A stretch of 64,000 nt of DNA. Origin: Acanthornis magna. Lineage: Eukaryota > Chordata > Aves > Passeriformes > Acanthizidae. Below the pieces are notes generated by a model. The model had not been told where the DNA came from, did not search any database, and worked only from the letters and a program-made list of their open reading frames with translations. How positions within the stretch are numbered: position 1 is the first letter of the stretch; every line of letters begins with the position of its first letter. The position numbers and the translations under genes were made by a program. The stretch lies in contig JAWUZG010000056.1 of assembly GCA_036785705.1 (NCBI GenBank), positions 2,977,001-3,041,000 on the forward strand, read 5' to 3'. Positions 37,401-49,273 of the stretch are shown piece by piece.

Positions 37401-40400
37401 ATGCCCGATTCCTTTTGTTAGCAGCATTACAGTTTTTAAACTTCATTTTTGGATCCAAAATTAACACCTGAAGATCATTCAGATTGTGTTAGAAATACAC
37501 AGTGGTTCTTGAAGGGTTTCTCTGCTCCTTCCTTTTCCACCTTTCCCTGTAACCAACCCCTTGCTTTAAGTTCCTTTTTTTCCTAAAACAGTGGTACTGT
37601 GTTCACCTTGGCTTTCTCTGTTGTGATGGGCAGGGCATTGCTTTTCTTTTTGGGCGATTCATAGGTAAATGCATTAAGGTGTAAAAAAAGGAGTGGGGCA
37701 GGACAGAGTTACTGATTAGAAGAGAAATAAACTGAGGCCATCACTTGGACAATGAGACTTTAAAAAATTGACTTTCAAACAAGGAAGAAAAAAGATCTTT
37801 TTGGAAAATGGGATACAATTGATGATATAATGCTGTATAGGAAGTGATGAATCCTCAGTTCTTATTTTACAAATTCTCTATTTAGAACTGCATTTGAAAT
37901 ACATTCAGCTGTTAATGTGGTGTGTACTGCTGCTGCAGGATCATAATAATTCACACTATATCCTGGCATACTTTTATTTTCTGTTGTTAATGAATGAGAG
38001 GATCGTTTTTCATTCCTTCTGGTGTGAATGTGCAATGGATTTGACTGTAATTGGAAGTTGAAAGATTTATTTTTTAAATTATACAGTAGTCTTTCTTCCT
38101 TTCATTTAATATGTGCTCAATCTCTTTTCATTCTTGAAAAGGTAGCAAACCAGCTAAAGTTGTTTATGTTGATTCACCTCTGCTGAGAAAAGAAATGACA
38201 GTGAGAGAGAGGAATCAAATCTTCCATGAAATTCCAATGGATTTCCTAGCAACTAAAACATCTTATGTTTCAATTTCTGATGTAAGGATGGACAAACCAG
38301 CTGAGGACAACCTCTTTCAGTGGGATGTAAGTAGGTTCACCCATTCTTAAAAACAAACAAAACCGCAAACTTGTATTACAATTTGTAGGTTGCTTTTTCT
38401 GTGATAACGAAGGAAAACTTAGGTTTTTTGTTGGTGGTTTTTCTATTTGAGTTACAGACTCTGTTAGAAAATATCTGTCCAATTCCTTTAAATGCTTCTA
38501 CATGGGCATCTCAGCTTTAATGTTTACTTCATTAAAATGTATTTTGATCAGTTTTTTTCGGTGGAAAAAGTTCTGTGAACTTTTTCTCTTTGTAAAGGCC
38601 TTTCAACTCAGAGTCCGCAAGATAGTCCAAGTTAAACAAGACAAAATGTTTTTCAATTACTGCTTCTCTTTCCTAATAGTCAAATATGGATGGTAGGACA
38701 TTTTTTGTGTTTTCAATTTGGCAGTGTCTTGTTTCTTGGTTTGTTTTATCATTTTGGGATTTTTTAATATTATTACTTTCTCATCCCTTTGTTAAGGTGT
38801 GTTCTGATACCTACCAGTGCAGGACAGTTCCTCTTCCAGATGACACAGGGATGGACTTCAGTGATGATGTTACAGAGCTTGAAACTTTTGGAGCAACTAC
38901 CAAGCTCTCAAGAACTTCTAAAATGGAAAGTACTTTTCCTGCAGTTAGTAACATTGCTACAATTTTATCTCATGGCCTAAAAATGGGGGGAAGGAATTCA
39001 TCCGCCATAAACAGTGGAGATGAAGGGGAGAAAAGCACCCTTTCTGAGCAAGAAGGTTCAGCATGTGCCAGCGTGCAGCTTCCATCATTAGGTGGCATTC
39101 CATGGCTCAGCCCTCAAGAAAATTCACCTTGTAAAAGCTTTCAGTCAGTGGAGGTAGGACTGAACAAAGCACAGCATGTCGTGACCAAGGCAGTGTTGGA
39201 CAACGAAACAAAATTAAGTCCTCCATCTAATGCAGGGAGTTCTGAGAAAGAGCCTGATGCTGCCCAGAAGAACGAGACTTACACTCCTTTATGCAGTAGT
39301 GACACTGATGAGGAGCATTTGGTGATTGATTCAGAATGTGAAACCGCTGCTTGTTGCACTCCAGCTGTACCATCCACTGTGTCTTGCACCTCAGCAGAGT
39401 CTGCCACATCTCCTTCCCCTGCCCAGAGTCCTTCAGCAAGCACCCCTGACTCCTCAAATACCATGGATCAGGGGAAAAAAGCCTCCAAGAAACCTACAAG
39501 AAAGTTATCCAAAGAATTGGATCCTGTTGGGCAAATTTTGAAAATGCAAACTGAACTTCTCAAGTCCCCTTCCCGAAAAGTTCCTGAGCCAGTGGTGAGC
39601 TGTGATAATTCTGATGCTGTGCCAGCGCAGGCGTCTCAGTCTCCAAAAACCTCGGTGACCTCCAGCACAGGAACTGTGCCTGCCCCAGCCTCCAATCCCA
39701 CCAGCTCCTCTAGAAATACCTGGACCTGGATGTTTGAGGGCATGCCAAAGGGTAAGTGTGGTCATTGTGTGAGGGGGAAAATGTAACAGAAAACAATTTA
39801 ACTCCTTTATCTGAAGAATGTGGCAATAGAGTATCTGTTACATTTCCTTGGAGATGTGACTTCAGTTAACAGTACCTTCTCTGTGTGAGAATGATTGTCT
39901 TGCACACAGAAGGGAGCAATGGGAGCCCTTTGTCCACAGAGATGAACGTGAAATACTGTTTTACTGTAGAGAAACAAAAAGTTGTTACACACTAGGGTTT
40001 TAAGCAAGGAAAAGAAATCATTTGGTAGTGGAATGAGTTATTTTTGCATGGAAATTCAAGTATTTGAGTAGTCCGGTCTGCAAAAGTAGTTTCTTGTCAG
40101 TCAAAAATAAAATTATTTTACTTTTTTGTAGAATAAAAATTAATCGAATGATGCAATTAAAAACTGGAAAAGATTGAAATTTGTATGTCTTAAGTTTTGA
40201 GCTTCCTGGTTCAGTTGCTGTTGCTTAACTCCTTAGCACTGTGTCCCAGAAGGCACATAAAGATTCACTACAAGCCACCTCTCCAAGTTTTCAGGCAATT
40301 GGCTGGATATTGAATGTATGCTACACCTGGGCCAGAATTACAAGTCATGAAGATCCCAGGGACCATGGGCTTGGGGTTTTTCCTCACATGCCCAAGTTGC

Positions 40401-43400
40401 TGCTAAGCTCTGTACAGCTAAAGTTAGAAGGACTTTATTGTGTTAGATAAACTTGCAGGAAACTATGTGCTGCATTATGCAAGAATGGAGTCTTACATTT
40501 GGAGTTTCCTCTCTTCGTGCGAGAAATCTAATGATGTGGTGTTATTTAAAAATATACTATTTAATAGAGTGAACATTTCCCAAATGTAATTATTTTAATT
40601 TTTTTTAATATGTAGGTGATTCTTTTGTGCCTAATAAAGTAGTTTTCACCACAAAATCTTAGGAAACAAAACAGATCCTAGGGTAAAAAAAACAAACCTA
40701 AACAAAAAACCCAAACATAAAAACCTACTGCAAGGGAAAAAAGCTAATCAGCTTCGTGGTAAAGAATGTCCAAGCTTGTCATTTTCTGGTTTATTAATTT
40801 TCTGTAGGAAAGCTGCCAAGTGAACTTCAGCTGCTTGAAGAAGACCCTTCAGAGTATCAAGCACCTGAGGAAGGCAATGTTGTGTATAAGCTCTTCAGTT
40901 TGAATGATCTGTTGTTACTCGTGCGTTGCAGTGTGCAGAAAGTCAAGTCACTGCCACAATACCAGAAAAAGAAAAAAGCCCAGAAGGTAAAGATCTTGTT
41001 TTCAGGGGTTTTTTTTGGTTTGTTTTTTTTTTAAAGTTATGCTCAAGTGGCATCTCTGGGATTGCCAGTCCTTGATAGGATTTGTGCTTTCACTGAGACA
41101 ATTGGTACATTTAATTGGGAGTTTGCTGTGTCACTTCTGTAAGTACATATTTGCTGTAGCAATACAGGAAGAATAACTTGTGATTTCTCTAAAGCTACTT
41201 GATTAGAAGATAAGTAAGTGTGATTCTCCATTTTTTACTACAGTAATATGCCTGGGCAATGATACTCATGTAAACTAATGTCAGTTTGAACTATTCTTAA
41301 AAGTTAATGGAGTAATTAGGGATTTGGCCCAAGGCTTTGAGAATGTTCATGATCATAAATACTTTCAAGCAGGATTCAGCCTTGCTATCATGCCTAGTTA
41401 AGCAGAGAAATAACAGATAAAATGAACAACAGAGAACACAAAAAGAGATTCTGTTTGTTCTGCTTGAAAATACTATGGCATATCTTAGCAAATAGTTTCT
41501 CTCATGGAATTAAGTGGTTTGAATGCAGCAGTAATCGAAATATTCCTTGCAGCATCAGAGAAGGAAATTTTATTCTGTAATTCTCAGTAATTTGTTATTT
41601 TGTAAAGAGTCCTCTGAATCATTCAGCAAATTTCTTGTGGTATGTTCCTCCTGAAAATCCCAGAATTACAGCAGGCAGGTGTTTTGTGAGGTGTCTATGC
41701 TTTGTTGAAATGGGAACAATCACTCTAACTCTGGTTGCTTACCAAAAGTCTCTGCTCAGAATCTTATTTTGAAGAAATCCTATCTCTTTGCTATTGATCC
41801 ACTACTCATGAATGCCAGGGAATAACTGCTTTGTTCGTTATTCAGAAACCAAGCACTTGATTTGTGGGTTTTTTTTTAGTTTCTGCTGAAGTTTAAGCTG
41901 TGGGTTGTTAGTGAGAAAGATGCTTATGTTTTCTCTGTTAGTGTTAACTCTGGAGGGTTAGCCTCTGATTTCAAATGAGAGTCCAAGCATTAGGTTCTAA
42001 CTTCAAGTGAGATTCTGACAGGAGTGATAAATGGCAGAACTCAGCTAATGTCATGGTTTTTTTCTTAAATTGATGCAGAGGGCAGTAGAGCACTGAAGTG
42101 TAAACTTCAAATTAATGTAGTCACATGGCAAGATTACTTAGTAGCAGAACTGTATTATTTGTAAAAGCTCGCTCAGGCCTTTTTTTCTTTTTTCTTTTTT
42201 TTTTTTCCTCCTGTCCATTTCACCTTTCTCTATATAAAGTCTCTATACTACAAAGTTTGTACTGTTAATTTCACAGAATAGGAACCTTCAAACAAAGTCT
42301 CTGAAATATCTTTGTTGTTTCAGCTATGCTGGAGGACTGTGGTTATTATAAACTATAAAATGTAGTTAAATTGTGGATGTTTTTGAACAGGGAGTGCTGA
42401 TTTTTCTTTTATCTTCTCTTTTTCAGCTGACTCCCATATTCCTGTTGCCAAAACTGGAATACCAAGCCTACTACGGTGTCGAAGCTCTTACAGAAAGTGA
42501 AGTGTGTCAGCTGTGGACGCAGAGTATGCTACATTCTGAATCCTCATTTTATATTGGTAAGTTCATGTGTTGAGTTTTTGCTTAAAACACATGTATGTGT
42601 GAGTCTTTGTAGAATAACAGAAGAGATAGATATTTATTAAAGGTATATTCCATATGTCCTTTTTTATTTTAACTTTCTAATTTTGTTTTTTACTTTTATC
42701 TTTAATAAGCTCTTTGTCTAAAATTTCTTCTGGGTGGTGAATGAGGATATTCCAACTTTGGTTTTAGGTAAATAGTATCCATGTCCTGTAGAAAATGCTG
42801 TATTCAGGTTTGTACAATGGCATTTTAAAAGTCAGGAAAGTTTTAATGTCTATTGGGGTATATGTTGTATAGAGAGATTAAAATGATGCATATGAAGAAT
42901 GTGACCAGATTATTTTAAAAACCATTTTAATATATGGAGAGCTTTCTGATACCAATTATCTTGCAATTAGTAAGATTTTGAAGGGGAAAATTTGCAACAA
43001 TGGCTAGTTGATATTTAGAATATGCTTGGCACATGCTACTGAGTGAGTGAAATCGTTTGAACAGTGAGTGAATATGCTGCAGTGGGCACTGCCTCACTTT
43101 CTTGTAGAAACAAATCTGGGTTTAGGGTTGTTATGGAGCCAGTTGTGGCCTGTGGTTGCCTAACCTTTCCACTTGTGCTCTGCATTACACTTTTGCTGTT
43201 GTTGGCTCACATCAGAATGCTATTTTAGAAATGCTAACTTCCCTGTTTTCCAATTTTTGCATACAGAATATGCAAGCTACCATAGAAATATAAGGATTAT
43301 GTGAAATCTAATGTATTTGTCAGTTGCATATTAGTCTGCTCTCCTTATTTAATGGAAATTATGCTTCTAATTTCAAACTTTAAAAACAATATTTTATGTG

Positions 43401-46400
43401 GTTTTTCCATTCCCTAAAAAAAAATCCTCACAAAGAGCTCATTATGTCCACAGTTCTCTATTTGTATCTTAATGTACAGAACAGAAGCATTGCCTCTTTA
43501 TTTTTAACAAGCACACCAGTATACTGAGTCTATTCTGAGTATATAGATTGAGTACATATCCAGCATACTGAACTGCGTTGCAGGTGAGCTCCCTGTAGGA
43601 AACATTATCAAAGTTTTTATTAACATTTCCAGAGTGGCAAGCAGTGTGAGGAAAATGTGAACTGTGGAGAGAGGGCTGATGTGTTTGCTAAGTACACAAA
43701 GTGAAGGAGTGAGTGTCTATCTTATCTGTCATCAGTTACAGGATACTGAAGGTATGGCTTGCGCAGGAATTTGCAGACAGCTCATCCAGCCAACACCCCA
43801 TTTTATGGAGGCTCTTGGGAATGCAGGAGAAAGCAGGCTGGGTGTGTAGGCATTGCTCCAGATAAACAGCCACAGAGGCCTCTCCTTCCAGCGCAGGTTT
43901 CCGCAGTTGTTCCCTGTAGGTACCTGCTGGCTGTGAAACAGGCAGTGCCATGGGCTGGCAGGCTGCCCTGGCCTGGCCTCCAGCACATCTCTGTTCCTGT
44001 GCTTGGGAGAAAGTGTCCTTGGGATTGAGAAACACTGGTTATTCCAGTCATGTTTGTCGGCTCTTGGATATGCTCTTTCCAGAAGCAAGCCCTGGGGTGC
44101 ACAGGCGCTCTCCTTTTCTAGACTCTGAGGAGGCACAGGATTACTGTGGGTTGTCACTGTCCTGCGCACTAAATGGATACTCCCAGCCTGTGGGGCAGAT
44201 TCTTGGCACTGCTGTGTAGTTTCTGATAGAGGTAGGTACAAAAACATATGTGGAAGTAAATATCCATTCTATGAAGGAGCATCTACCACAGCTTTTAATA
44301 GGAAACTGTTACCATAGTCCACTTGGGGAATCTTTCTCTCTTGGAGAAATATTACAAGGTAGCCGTGAAATTCTGCCTTTCAGCTTGTATTTCTCAGGGA
44401 GATGTGAAAAATGCGATGTTGCAAGGGTCCAGATTTGTTCAGAGAGCTCTTTGCAGCAGAGGACTTTGTCCTGAAACTCTAGGGACAGTTCTCTGAGGGT
44501 GATGATATCCTTATGTTATGGGCAACTTAAAATGGGGTGAATCTCTCATTCTCTGTCATTAATCTGATATCTGATAGTAAGACTACTGCAGTGATGTGTT
44601 CAGTGTAAGGAGAAAAGCAGAGAGCTTCTGAGATCATGCTGTAATTCGAATTATTTGAAATGAAATGCTCTGTTCTATAATGAAAGAATTTTTAAATCAA
44701 ACATTTTTTCAAGTCATAAACTTAGTTCTCTTTGTAAATTTACCTCATAGTATGAGTGTGGAAGTACAGAACAATGTGGTTTGAGAACTATGATCTTACT
44801 AATACAGTACCTACAACTTGCATTCTTGTTCAGACAGATAAGCCTCTAATTTTTAAGTTTTGAGCATGTAGCAGACTTCAGTGTTAAATTGCATAGGTGT
44901 TTTTGCACCTTGGAAAAGCTTAATTCACTGTCTCAACCATCTTTTGTATTGCCAAGTAATTATGAATGAAAAGTTCTTTGGACCTTGGTCTATGCCCCAT
45001 AATTGTCCGGCATTGTGTGTGTGACAGAGGGAGGATCTCAGCTCTGTGACTCAGCAGCACTGCCAGCTCAGGGGATGAGACAGAAAACAGCTGTGTAGCT
45101 GTGGCCTCCTACAGCAGCTGCAGTGGGTGGTAGGAAGCTGAATTTTTTATTTAGGATGTTCTCAAAGAAGGTACTGATGGTTTGCAGAGATACTATCATC
45201 AAAGAAAGAGTGCTGTCTTCCTCGTGCTAGCAAAGCACCTGGCTTGGTTGTTGATTTAAGTCCCCTTGCTACTCAGATAGGAAATCCTCTGTCTGCAAAG
45301 GCAGCAATCTCTGGGACAAGCTTCCCAAACAAGGCACTTGTACTTGATCTAAGCAGTACATAAAGTTGTGATAAACTTTGCTGATTAATGGGAGCATTTA
45401 ACCCTGGCCATTATTCACTTATTTGCATTAAGTGCCTAAGCAAAGCTTTCTGCAAGAATAGTTTGCCTTCACTTGAATGGAATAATATTGGCCTTTAAAT
45501 TATTTGAAAAATGGGTTGGAAAAAAGTACGTAGTGTATGGGTAACTTAACTAAATGTCAAGTATTTTCAATCAGTCGCTTCTCAAATATAAGATATAGTT
45601 CTATAAATTAGGTGGCAGTAGTTCATAGATATTTTGTTGGGGTTTTTTTCCCAGTTATGTTGTCAGTGAGTTTAGAAGTGGAGAAGTCTCTGATTTGAGA
45701 GGCTGGTGAGGAATACAGAACTCAAACAGATTTTTAAAATTTTTTTTAATAATGTTTTCAAGTCTCTTTTCATCTAGTCAGCACTGCAGAATATTAAATT
45801 TAGCTGCTTAGTCTTGCACAAAATATTGATATCAAGAAAAGTAACGAATGTACAGTGTTTGAAAGAAATCCATTGTTCTGGTGCTTTTTTAAAAATTTGT
45901 TAAAGTGAGAGTTAATTACTTAGTCTTTTTACACAACACATAAACTGTTAGTAATGGATAGCTTGGAATGTGAAATGCTTCGGTTTAGCAGTTTTAACTG
46001 TGCAATTGAAGCATTTACACTTCCTAAGAGAGCAGATTTGTAGTAAGACAGTAAATTCCACTGAGTAGGCTTTATTTTATTGTGCTGCCTTTTCCTCATC
46101 CTCCTTGTGGGAGCTGAAATAGAATAGATTTCTGGGAAAACCTCAGCATGAGAAAGAAGCAGAAGGCAAGGTACAGTTGTCAAATCCATGTCCAAGTCAT
46201 GCTGGTGATCTTTATTGCTCATCAAGTGAAATATGGGCTAAACTGTCCTTGGCAGCCTTTATTTTAAAAATGTGATGAGGAGAGCTTGGAATTGTTGCTC
46301 CTTGCTCTGTCAAAGACAAATAGTCTTCTACAACTTGCCATCATCAAGGCCTGAGTTGTAAATGGTAATTTTTCAGGTGAGGAAGGGGGGGAAAAAAATC

Positions 46401-49273
46401 AAGAGACCAAGGTCAGAATCCCCAGAAAGTCATGCAATGTATCAGAATAGAAAAACAGGTATATTAAACTCAAAAGTGAATTTGTTGTAACAGATCAGCT
46501 TTCAGGATCAGTCCAGTGAGGAAGCAAAGTGATAAGGGTCAAATGAACGTGAGAAGATACAAACTAACTGATGAGATTAAGGCCATGGCAGAATAAGGTT
46601 GTGTATCCCACACAGCACCCAAGGGGTATGGTTTGCTGGAGACAGGAGCATCTCCCAGGTTTAGAAAGATAGTCTTGGTACAGATGTCTGTACTTAAAGC
46701 AGCTTCACATCTTACTCTCTGTTATGGTGCAACATTGATAAATACTTTCCACTGTTCTGTGCCAAAAGAGCAAAGGTTTTTATCTTTTTCAAAAGGCATT
46801 AGCTCTGCAAATTATGCTCTTACATTTGTTTGGTTTTATTTTTAGTGTTTTAATTGAATTTCTTTTTCCAGGACATATTGATGCTTTTACATCAAAGCTT
46901 ATTATGCTAGAAAAGGTTTCTCCAGAAACGTTAAGAGAAAAACTTGGATTGATTAAGTGAGTATTTTTAGTAAGTTTTTTTAGCAATGAATTTCAGACCC
47001 CAACAAGCCTTGCAATTTACTACTTTTACTATTTTTTCTTTCACAGACCTGCAAATTCATTAAATATACTTCATCATATTTTGAAGAAGGTGTCTGAGTA
47101 AGTGCTCAGTTCTTGGTTCATTGTATTTGGTTGCCACATTGCCCAGCTCATCCTGTTTCTTCTGTAGAATGCTTGTCTACTCTGATTTTTGTTTCTTCAT
47201 ATACATGAAATATTTTACAGGTTCTCTTAGGTCTATCACAGCATGATGCAGTACCGTGTAAAATGTCCTTGGCATTATAATGTTTGCATAGTTGATGCAA
47301 GAGAATAAGAACTTGGGGTTTTTGAACCAGTTTTTCAAGAGAGGAAACTGGGCTCTTAGGAGCTGAATAAAGAGTTCACAGGAGTGAGTTATAATGTTGT
47401 GTATATAGGCTGACATGTAGAGTTTGGGCGTTTGGATTTTGGTAATCTTTTTGTTTAATTTGTAGAAATAACATTGTGTTTGCTTCTGTTTATCTTGATT
47501 TAAAGCAGCATATGTCTTTCTCTGTTCAACATTGCAGCCTTTCTCCTGCTTCTTTATGTAGCTACTTCAAGCCTTTCAGATTGCAATTGTCTTTTAATGT
47601 TTTGGTGAAGCAGGTTTCTTGCACTGAGTGTGAAGCCTCTTCATTCAAGTTACAGAGGAGTTTTTCTGTTCTTCATAATTTCCATAGCTTCATAATTTGT
47701 GACTAAGATTTTTGATATGGGCAGTTGATTGACCTTTGTCTTCCTGAAAACCTGTTTCATCCTGTGTGTGTTGAAAGCTCATCTGTTCTGTGTGTCTGTG
47801 TCCATATGGGCATTGTTCTTTGCTGATTAAGGAGTTACAGCTTGCCCAACATGGATGGTTTTCAGTGTGTGCTTATATGTTTAGTTGAATATGATGTCAA
47901 TCTATACATTTTTGCTAAACTAGTACATTATGAATACATTAAAAACACATTAATTAGTAGGTATTTATCAATACAGTTTAATTAATGCTTTCTTGTGCCC
48001 AGTATTTCTATAAAACACTGACTAAAGATCTAAAGATGTTTTGCTTTTACATGAAGAACATACTAGTTATCCTCATCAAATTTTAAAAAAACCAAAAAAA
48101 ACAATAATATTTTTCTTTTTGAACTTTTCTCATTTTAGTTTGGAGGAGGGCTCTTATTTATTGGCTCACGCTGCAGGAGATTCATCAGTTGCAATTTACA
48201 AGAGTTCTCCTGACAAGACCACAAGATCATCCTATAACTTGCACAAGGCTCACTGTGATCTGCCTGCTGTACCTGCCACTCTCTCGGTCCCATGGGTACC
48301 ACTAGAACCCAGCCTCCCTTTGCCCTACCACTTGAGTCATGGAAGAGTTCCATGCACCTTTCCACCTGCACCCCAGGAGGGGTGGAAACAGAAGGTCAGT
48401 ATTTCACTTGATGGAAAAGCAGATTAGCAGTTTAGGAATAACCTATTTTAGTCCCTTGGGGGATAGCTGGTGTAGTCATCTGTCATCTTTGGGGCTCAGA
48501 AATTTTTTGTGAATCCATCATGCTTTGTAATTTAAGTTGATGAAAAAGTGATGCGTCATCCTTTGGAAATTTCCCAAAGATCCTGCTCTCATCTCTAGTA
48601 TTTTTGAGGAAATATGGCCCTTTAAAAGTAAGAAAATTTTCAAGCATTATTTTTCTTCAGCATAAATTTACTCATCTGTGTAAAAGCCATGTGCTAACTG
48701 TACCCAGCTTTATGCGCTGTGAGATGGTTTTTAGTCTCTGTTACATGTTCTAGCCACATCCTGACTTCATATGAGAACAAAATTGTCGTGCACCCGTTCC
48801 TAATTACCTTATGCACTTTGATTTCTGCCAGAAGGAAATGCAGGCACGTAGGCGGGGAAGGGACAGGACTGGGCACTTCTCCCTGGTGACTGGAAGACCA
48901 GCTGTGCCAGTCCAGATGTGGCCTGTGGGTCTGTTTGAAATGACATGAATTAGAAGGCAGTTGTCTGAATGTAGTTGTGTATGTTTGCCCTTAATACAGA
49001 TTTAAGGTTATTACTTTTGGCAATTCTAGTTTGGTTTTCTGAGTTGTTTTTTTTTTAAATTCTCTCCCCGTATGTGTGTAGATGGCTGGGGTGAAAGGAC
49101 AATCGGACACACCCCATGAGGGAAAGCCAGTAGCTATGGAAACAAAAGGCAAGCCATCTAAGCCTGTTAGAAATGAAGGTGTGGCTCCAAAGAAGCTGGG
49201 GAAGAATTTCTGCAAGCAAAGAAAAGGGAAGAAAAAGTGGAAAAATAAATTCAACAAAATGCAACCGAAGTAG
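28393..49273 (+). CDS. ICE2: ICE2 (NARG2), little elongation complex subunit 2
   Basis: ICE2 acts in the nucleus in the little elongation complex with ICE1, ELL and ZC3H8, promoting transcription of small nuclear RNA genes. Fifteen exons join with consistent phase: 28393-28421, 29344-29448, 32025-32292, 33410-33529, 34806-34940, 35308-35424, 36488-36647, 38142-38326, 38797-39751, 40808-40986, 42427-42556, 46872-46956, 47047-47097, 48139-48394 and 49082-49273. They total 2967 bases, or 988 residues, close to the human length of about 982 as I recall it. Conserved segments include DIPPKNGQEVFF, SLFTLLNNHG, YKEQWEIPVC, RERNQIFHEIP, DDVTELETFG and the C-terminal NARG2 domain (about residues 690-925) with KLFSLNDLLLLVRCSVQ and YGVEALTESE. 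The start was chosen because ATGGCGGCC...ACATG joined to exon 2 gives W-D-I-P-P-K, matching the human exon junction. Confidence 0.95.
29344..29448 (+). CDS. ICE2: ICE2 exon 2
   Basis: After an ATTAG acceptor it reads DIPPKNGQEVFFSHELYEKY, then SLSPSLSELWHLSN and two bases of an Arg codon before GTATAT. It matches the conserved N-terminus of ICE2. Confidence 0.92.
29449..32024 (+). other. ICE2: ICE2 intron 2
   Basis: A 2.6-kb intron with GT-AG ends. I see no extra exon, RNA gene or transposable element in it. A short (TA)-rich stretch lies near 29710. Confidence 0.7.
32025..32292 (+). CDS. ICE2: ICE2 exon 3
   Basis: It encodes residues 45-134, including PRLPYPFTSCLSEKEQKTYL, the counterpart of the human PRVPYPRFSRFSQREQRSY region, between a TTTCAG acceptor and a GTAAGA donor. 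The first half is low in conservation and acidic/serine-rich. Confidence 0.92.
33410..33529 (+). CDS. ICE2: ICE2 exon 4
   Basis: It encodes QMKEVVNNEIAEFMKFAQNA and SCAQDYDSISEDALRYTE. Acceptor CTCCAG, donor GTAATT, 120 bases in phase 0 at both ends. Confidence 0.95.
34806..34940 (+). CDS. ICE2: ICE2 exon 5
   Basis: It encodes ELLRACIGHVQKYPEFYTLQ through KLEKNLLAM (135 bases, phase 0). KYPEFYTL is conserved with human. Acceptor TGTTAG, donor GTAATA. Confidence 0.95.
35308..35424 (+). CDS. ICE2: ICE2 exon 6
   Basis: It encodes GTARRCKTDFPSMPVQLP through AHVMHN (117 bases). FPSMPVQLP matches the human FPSMPIKLQ region. The acceptor CCCCAAG is weaker than its neighbours. Confidence 0.9.
36488..36647 (+). 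CDS. ICE2: ICE2 exon 7
   Basis: It encodes DISSDSNAEKLALKYRPQVV and the highly conserved SLFTLLNNHGLNYKEQWEIP. Acceptor TTTAG, donor GTATGT. Confidence 0.95.
38142..38326 (+). CDS. ICE2: ICE2 exon 8
   Basis: It encodes GSKPAKVVYVDSPLLRKE, MTVRERNQIFHEIPMDFL and MDKPAEDNLFQWD (185 bases). The acceptor is GAAAAG and the donor GTAAGT. Confidence 0.95.
38797..39751 (+). CDS. ICE2: ICE2 exon 9, large disordered central exon
   Basis: At 955 bases this is the largest exon (residues 374-691). It opens VCSDTYQCRTVPLPDD and includes FSDDVTELETFGATTK and LCSSDTDEEHLVIDSECE, conserved in human. A Ser/Pro/Thr-rich low-complexity stretch and KELDPVGQILKMQTELL follow. Acceptor GTTAAG, donor GTAAGT. The rest is poorly conserved and probably unstructured. 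Confidence 0.95.
40808..40986 (+). CDS. ICE2: ICE2 exon 10, start of the NARG2 C-terminal domain
   Basis: It encodes KLPSELQLLEEDPSEYQAPE, then VVYKLFSLNDLLLLVRCSVQ and a lysine-rich end. Acceptor CTGTAG, donor GTAAAG. Confidence 0.95.
42427..42556 (+). CDS. ICE2: ICE2 exon 11
   Basis: It encodes LTPIFLLPKLEYQAYYGVEA and LTESEVCQLWTQSMLHSESS (130 bases), the core of the C-terminal domain. Acceptor TTTCAG, donor GTAAGT. Confidence 0.95.
42557..46871 (+). other. ICE2: ICE2 intron 11 (4.3 kb)
   Basis: The largest ICE2 intron. A GC-richer block at about 43660-44230 produces overlapping open frames on both strands but none resembles a known protein. The 12-base hAT-like terminus TTGAGAAACACT is at 44025-44036. 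A CAGTCGCTTCTCAAA stretch at about 45572 is only loosely similar to it. No other feature is supported. Confidence 0.6.
44025..44037. mobile_element. Second copy of the hAT-like terminal sequence TTGAGAAACACTG
   Basis: It is identical over 12 bases to the right end of the element at 22572-23003 and carries the canonical G that restores a CAGTG end on the minus strand. The block to its left is GC-rich, as in the RORA copy. I did not find a matching left terminus, so the element, if real, is truncated or diverged. Confidence 0.35.
46872..46956 (+). CDS. ICE2: ICE2 exon 12
   Basis: It encodes HIDAFTSKLIMLEKVSPETL and REKLGLI plus two bases (85 bases). Acceptor TTCCAG, donor GTGAGT. HIDAFTSKL is conserved with human. 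Confidence 0.95.
47047..47097 (+). CDS. ICE2: ICE2 exon 13 (51 bases)
   Basis: It encodes PANSLNILHHILKKVS with split codons at both ends. Acceptor TTTCACAG, donor GTAAGT. The human counterpart is FNILQHILKKLSS. It is only 90 bases after exon 12. Confidence 0.93.
   Translation, partial: TCKFIKYTSSYFEEGV
48139..48394 (+). CDS. ICE2: ICE2 exon 14, end of the NARG2 C-terminal domain
   Basis: It encodes LEEGSYLLAHAAGDSSVAIY, the RSSYNLHKAHCDLP region, LSVPWVPLEPSLPLPYHLSH and GRVPCTFPP, all well conserved in ICE2. It ends in phase 0 after WKQK at GTCAGT. Confidence 0.95.
49082..49273 (+). CDS. ICE2: ICE2 terminal coding exon 15
   Basis: After a TGTGTGTAG acceptor it reads MAGVKGQSDTPHEGKPVAME, then TKGKPSKPVRNEGVAPKK and a lysine-rich tail to TAG (49271-49273). 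The METK and EGVAP pieces match the human C-terminus, but the basic tail is longer here. An AATAAA at 49244-49249 lies inside the coding sequence. Confidence 0.85.
   Translation: MAGVKGQSDTPHEGKPVAMETKGKPSKPVRNEGVAPKKLGKNFCKQRKGKKKWKNKFNKMQPK

Noticed and set aside
43660..44250. Cluster of open frames on both strands in ICE2 intron 11
   Set aside because: Composition is GC-rich and frames overlap in all directions. None resembles a protein; kept only as context for the hAT-like terminus.
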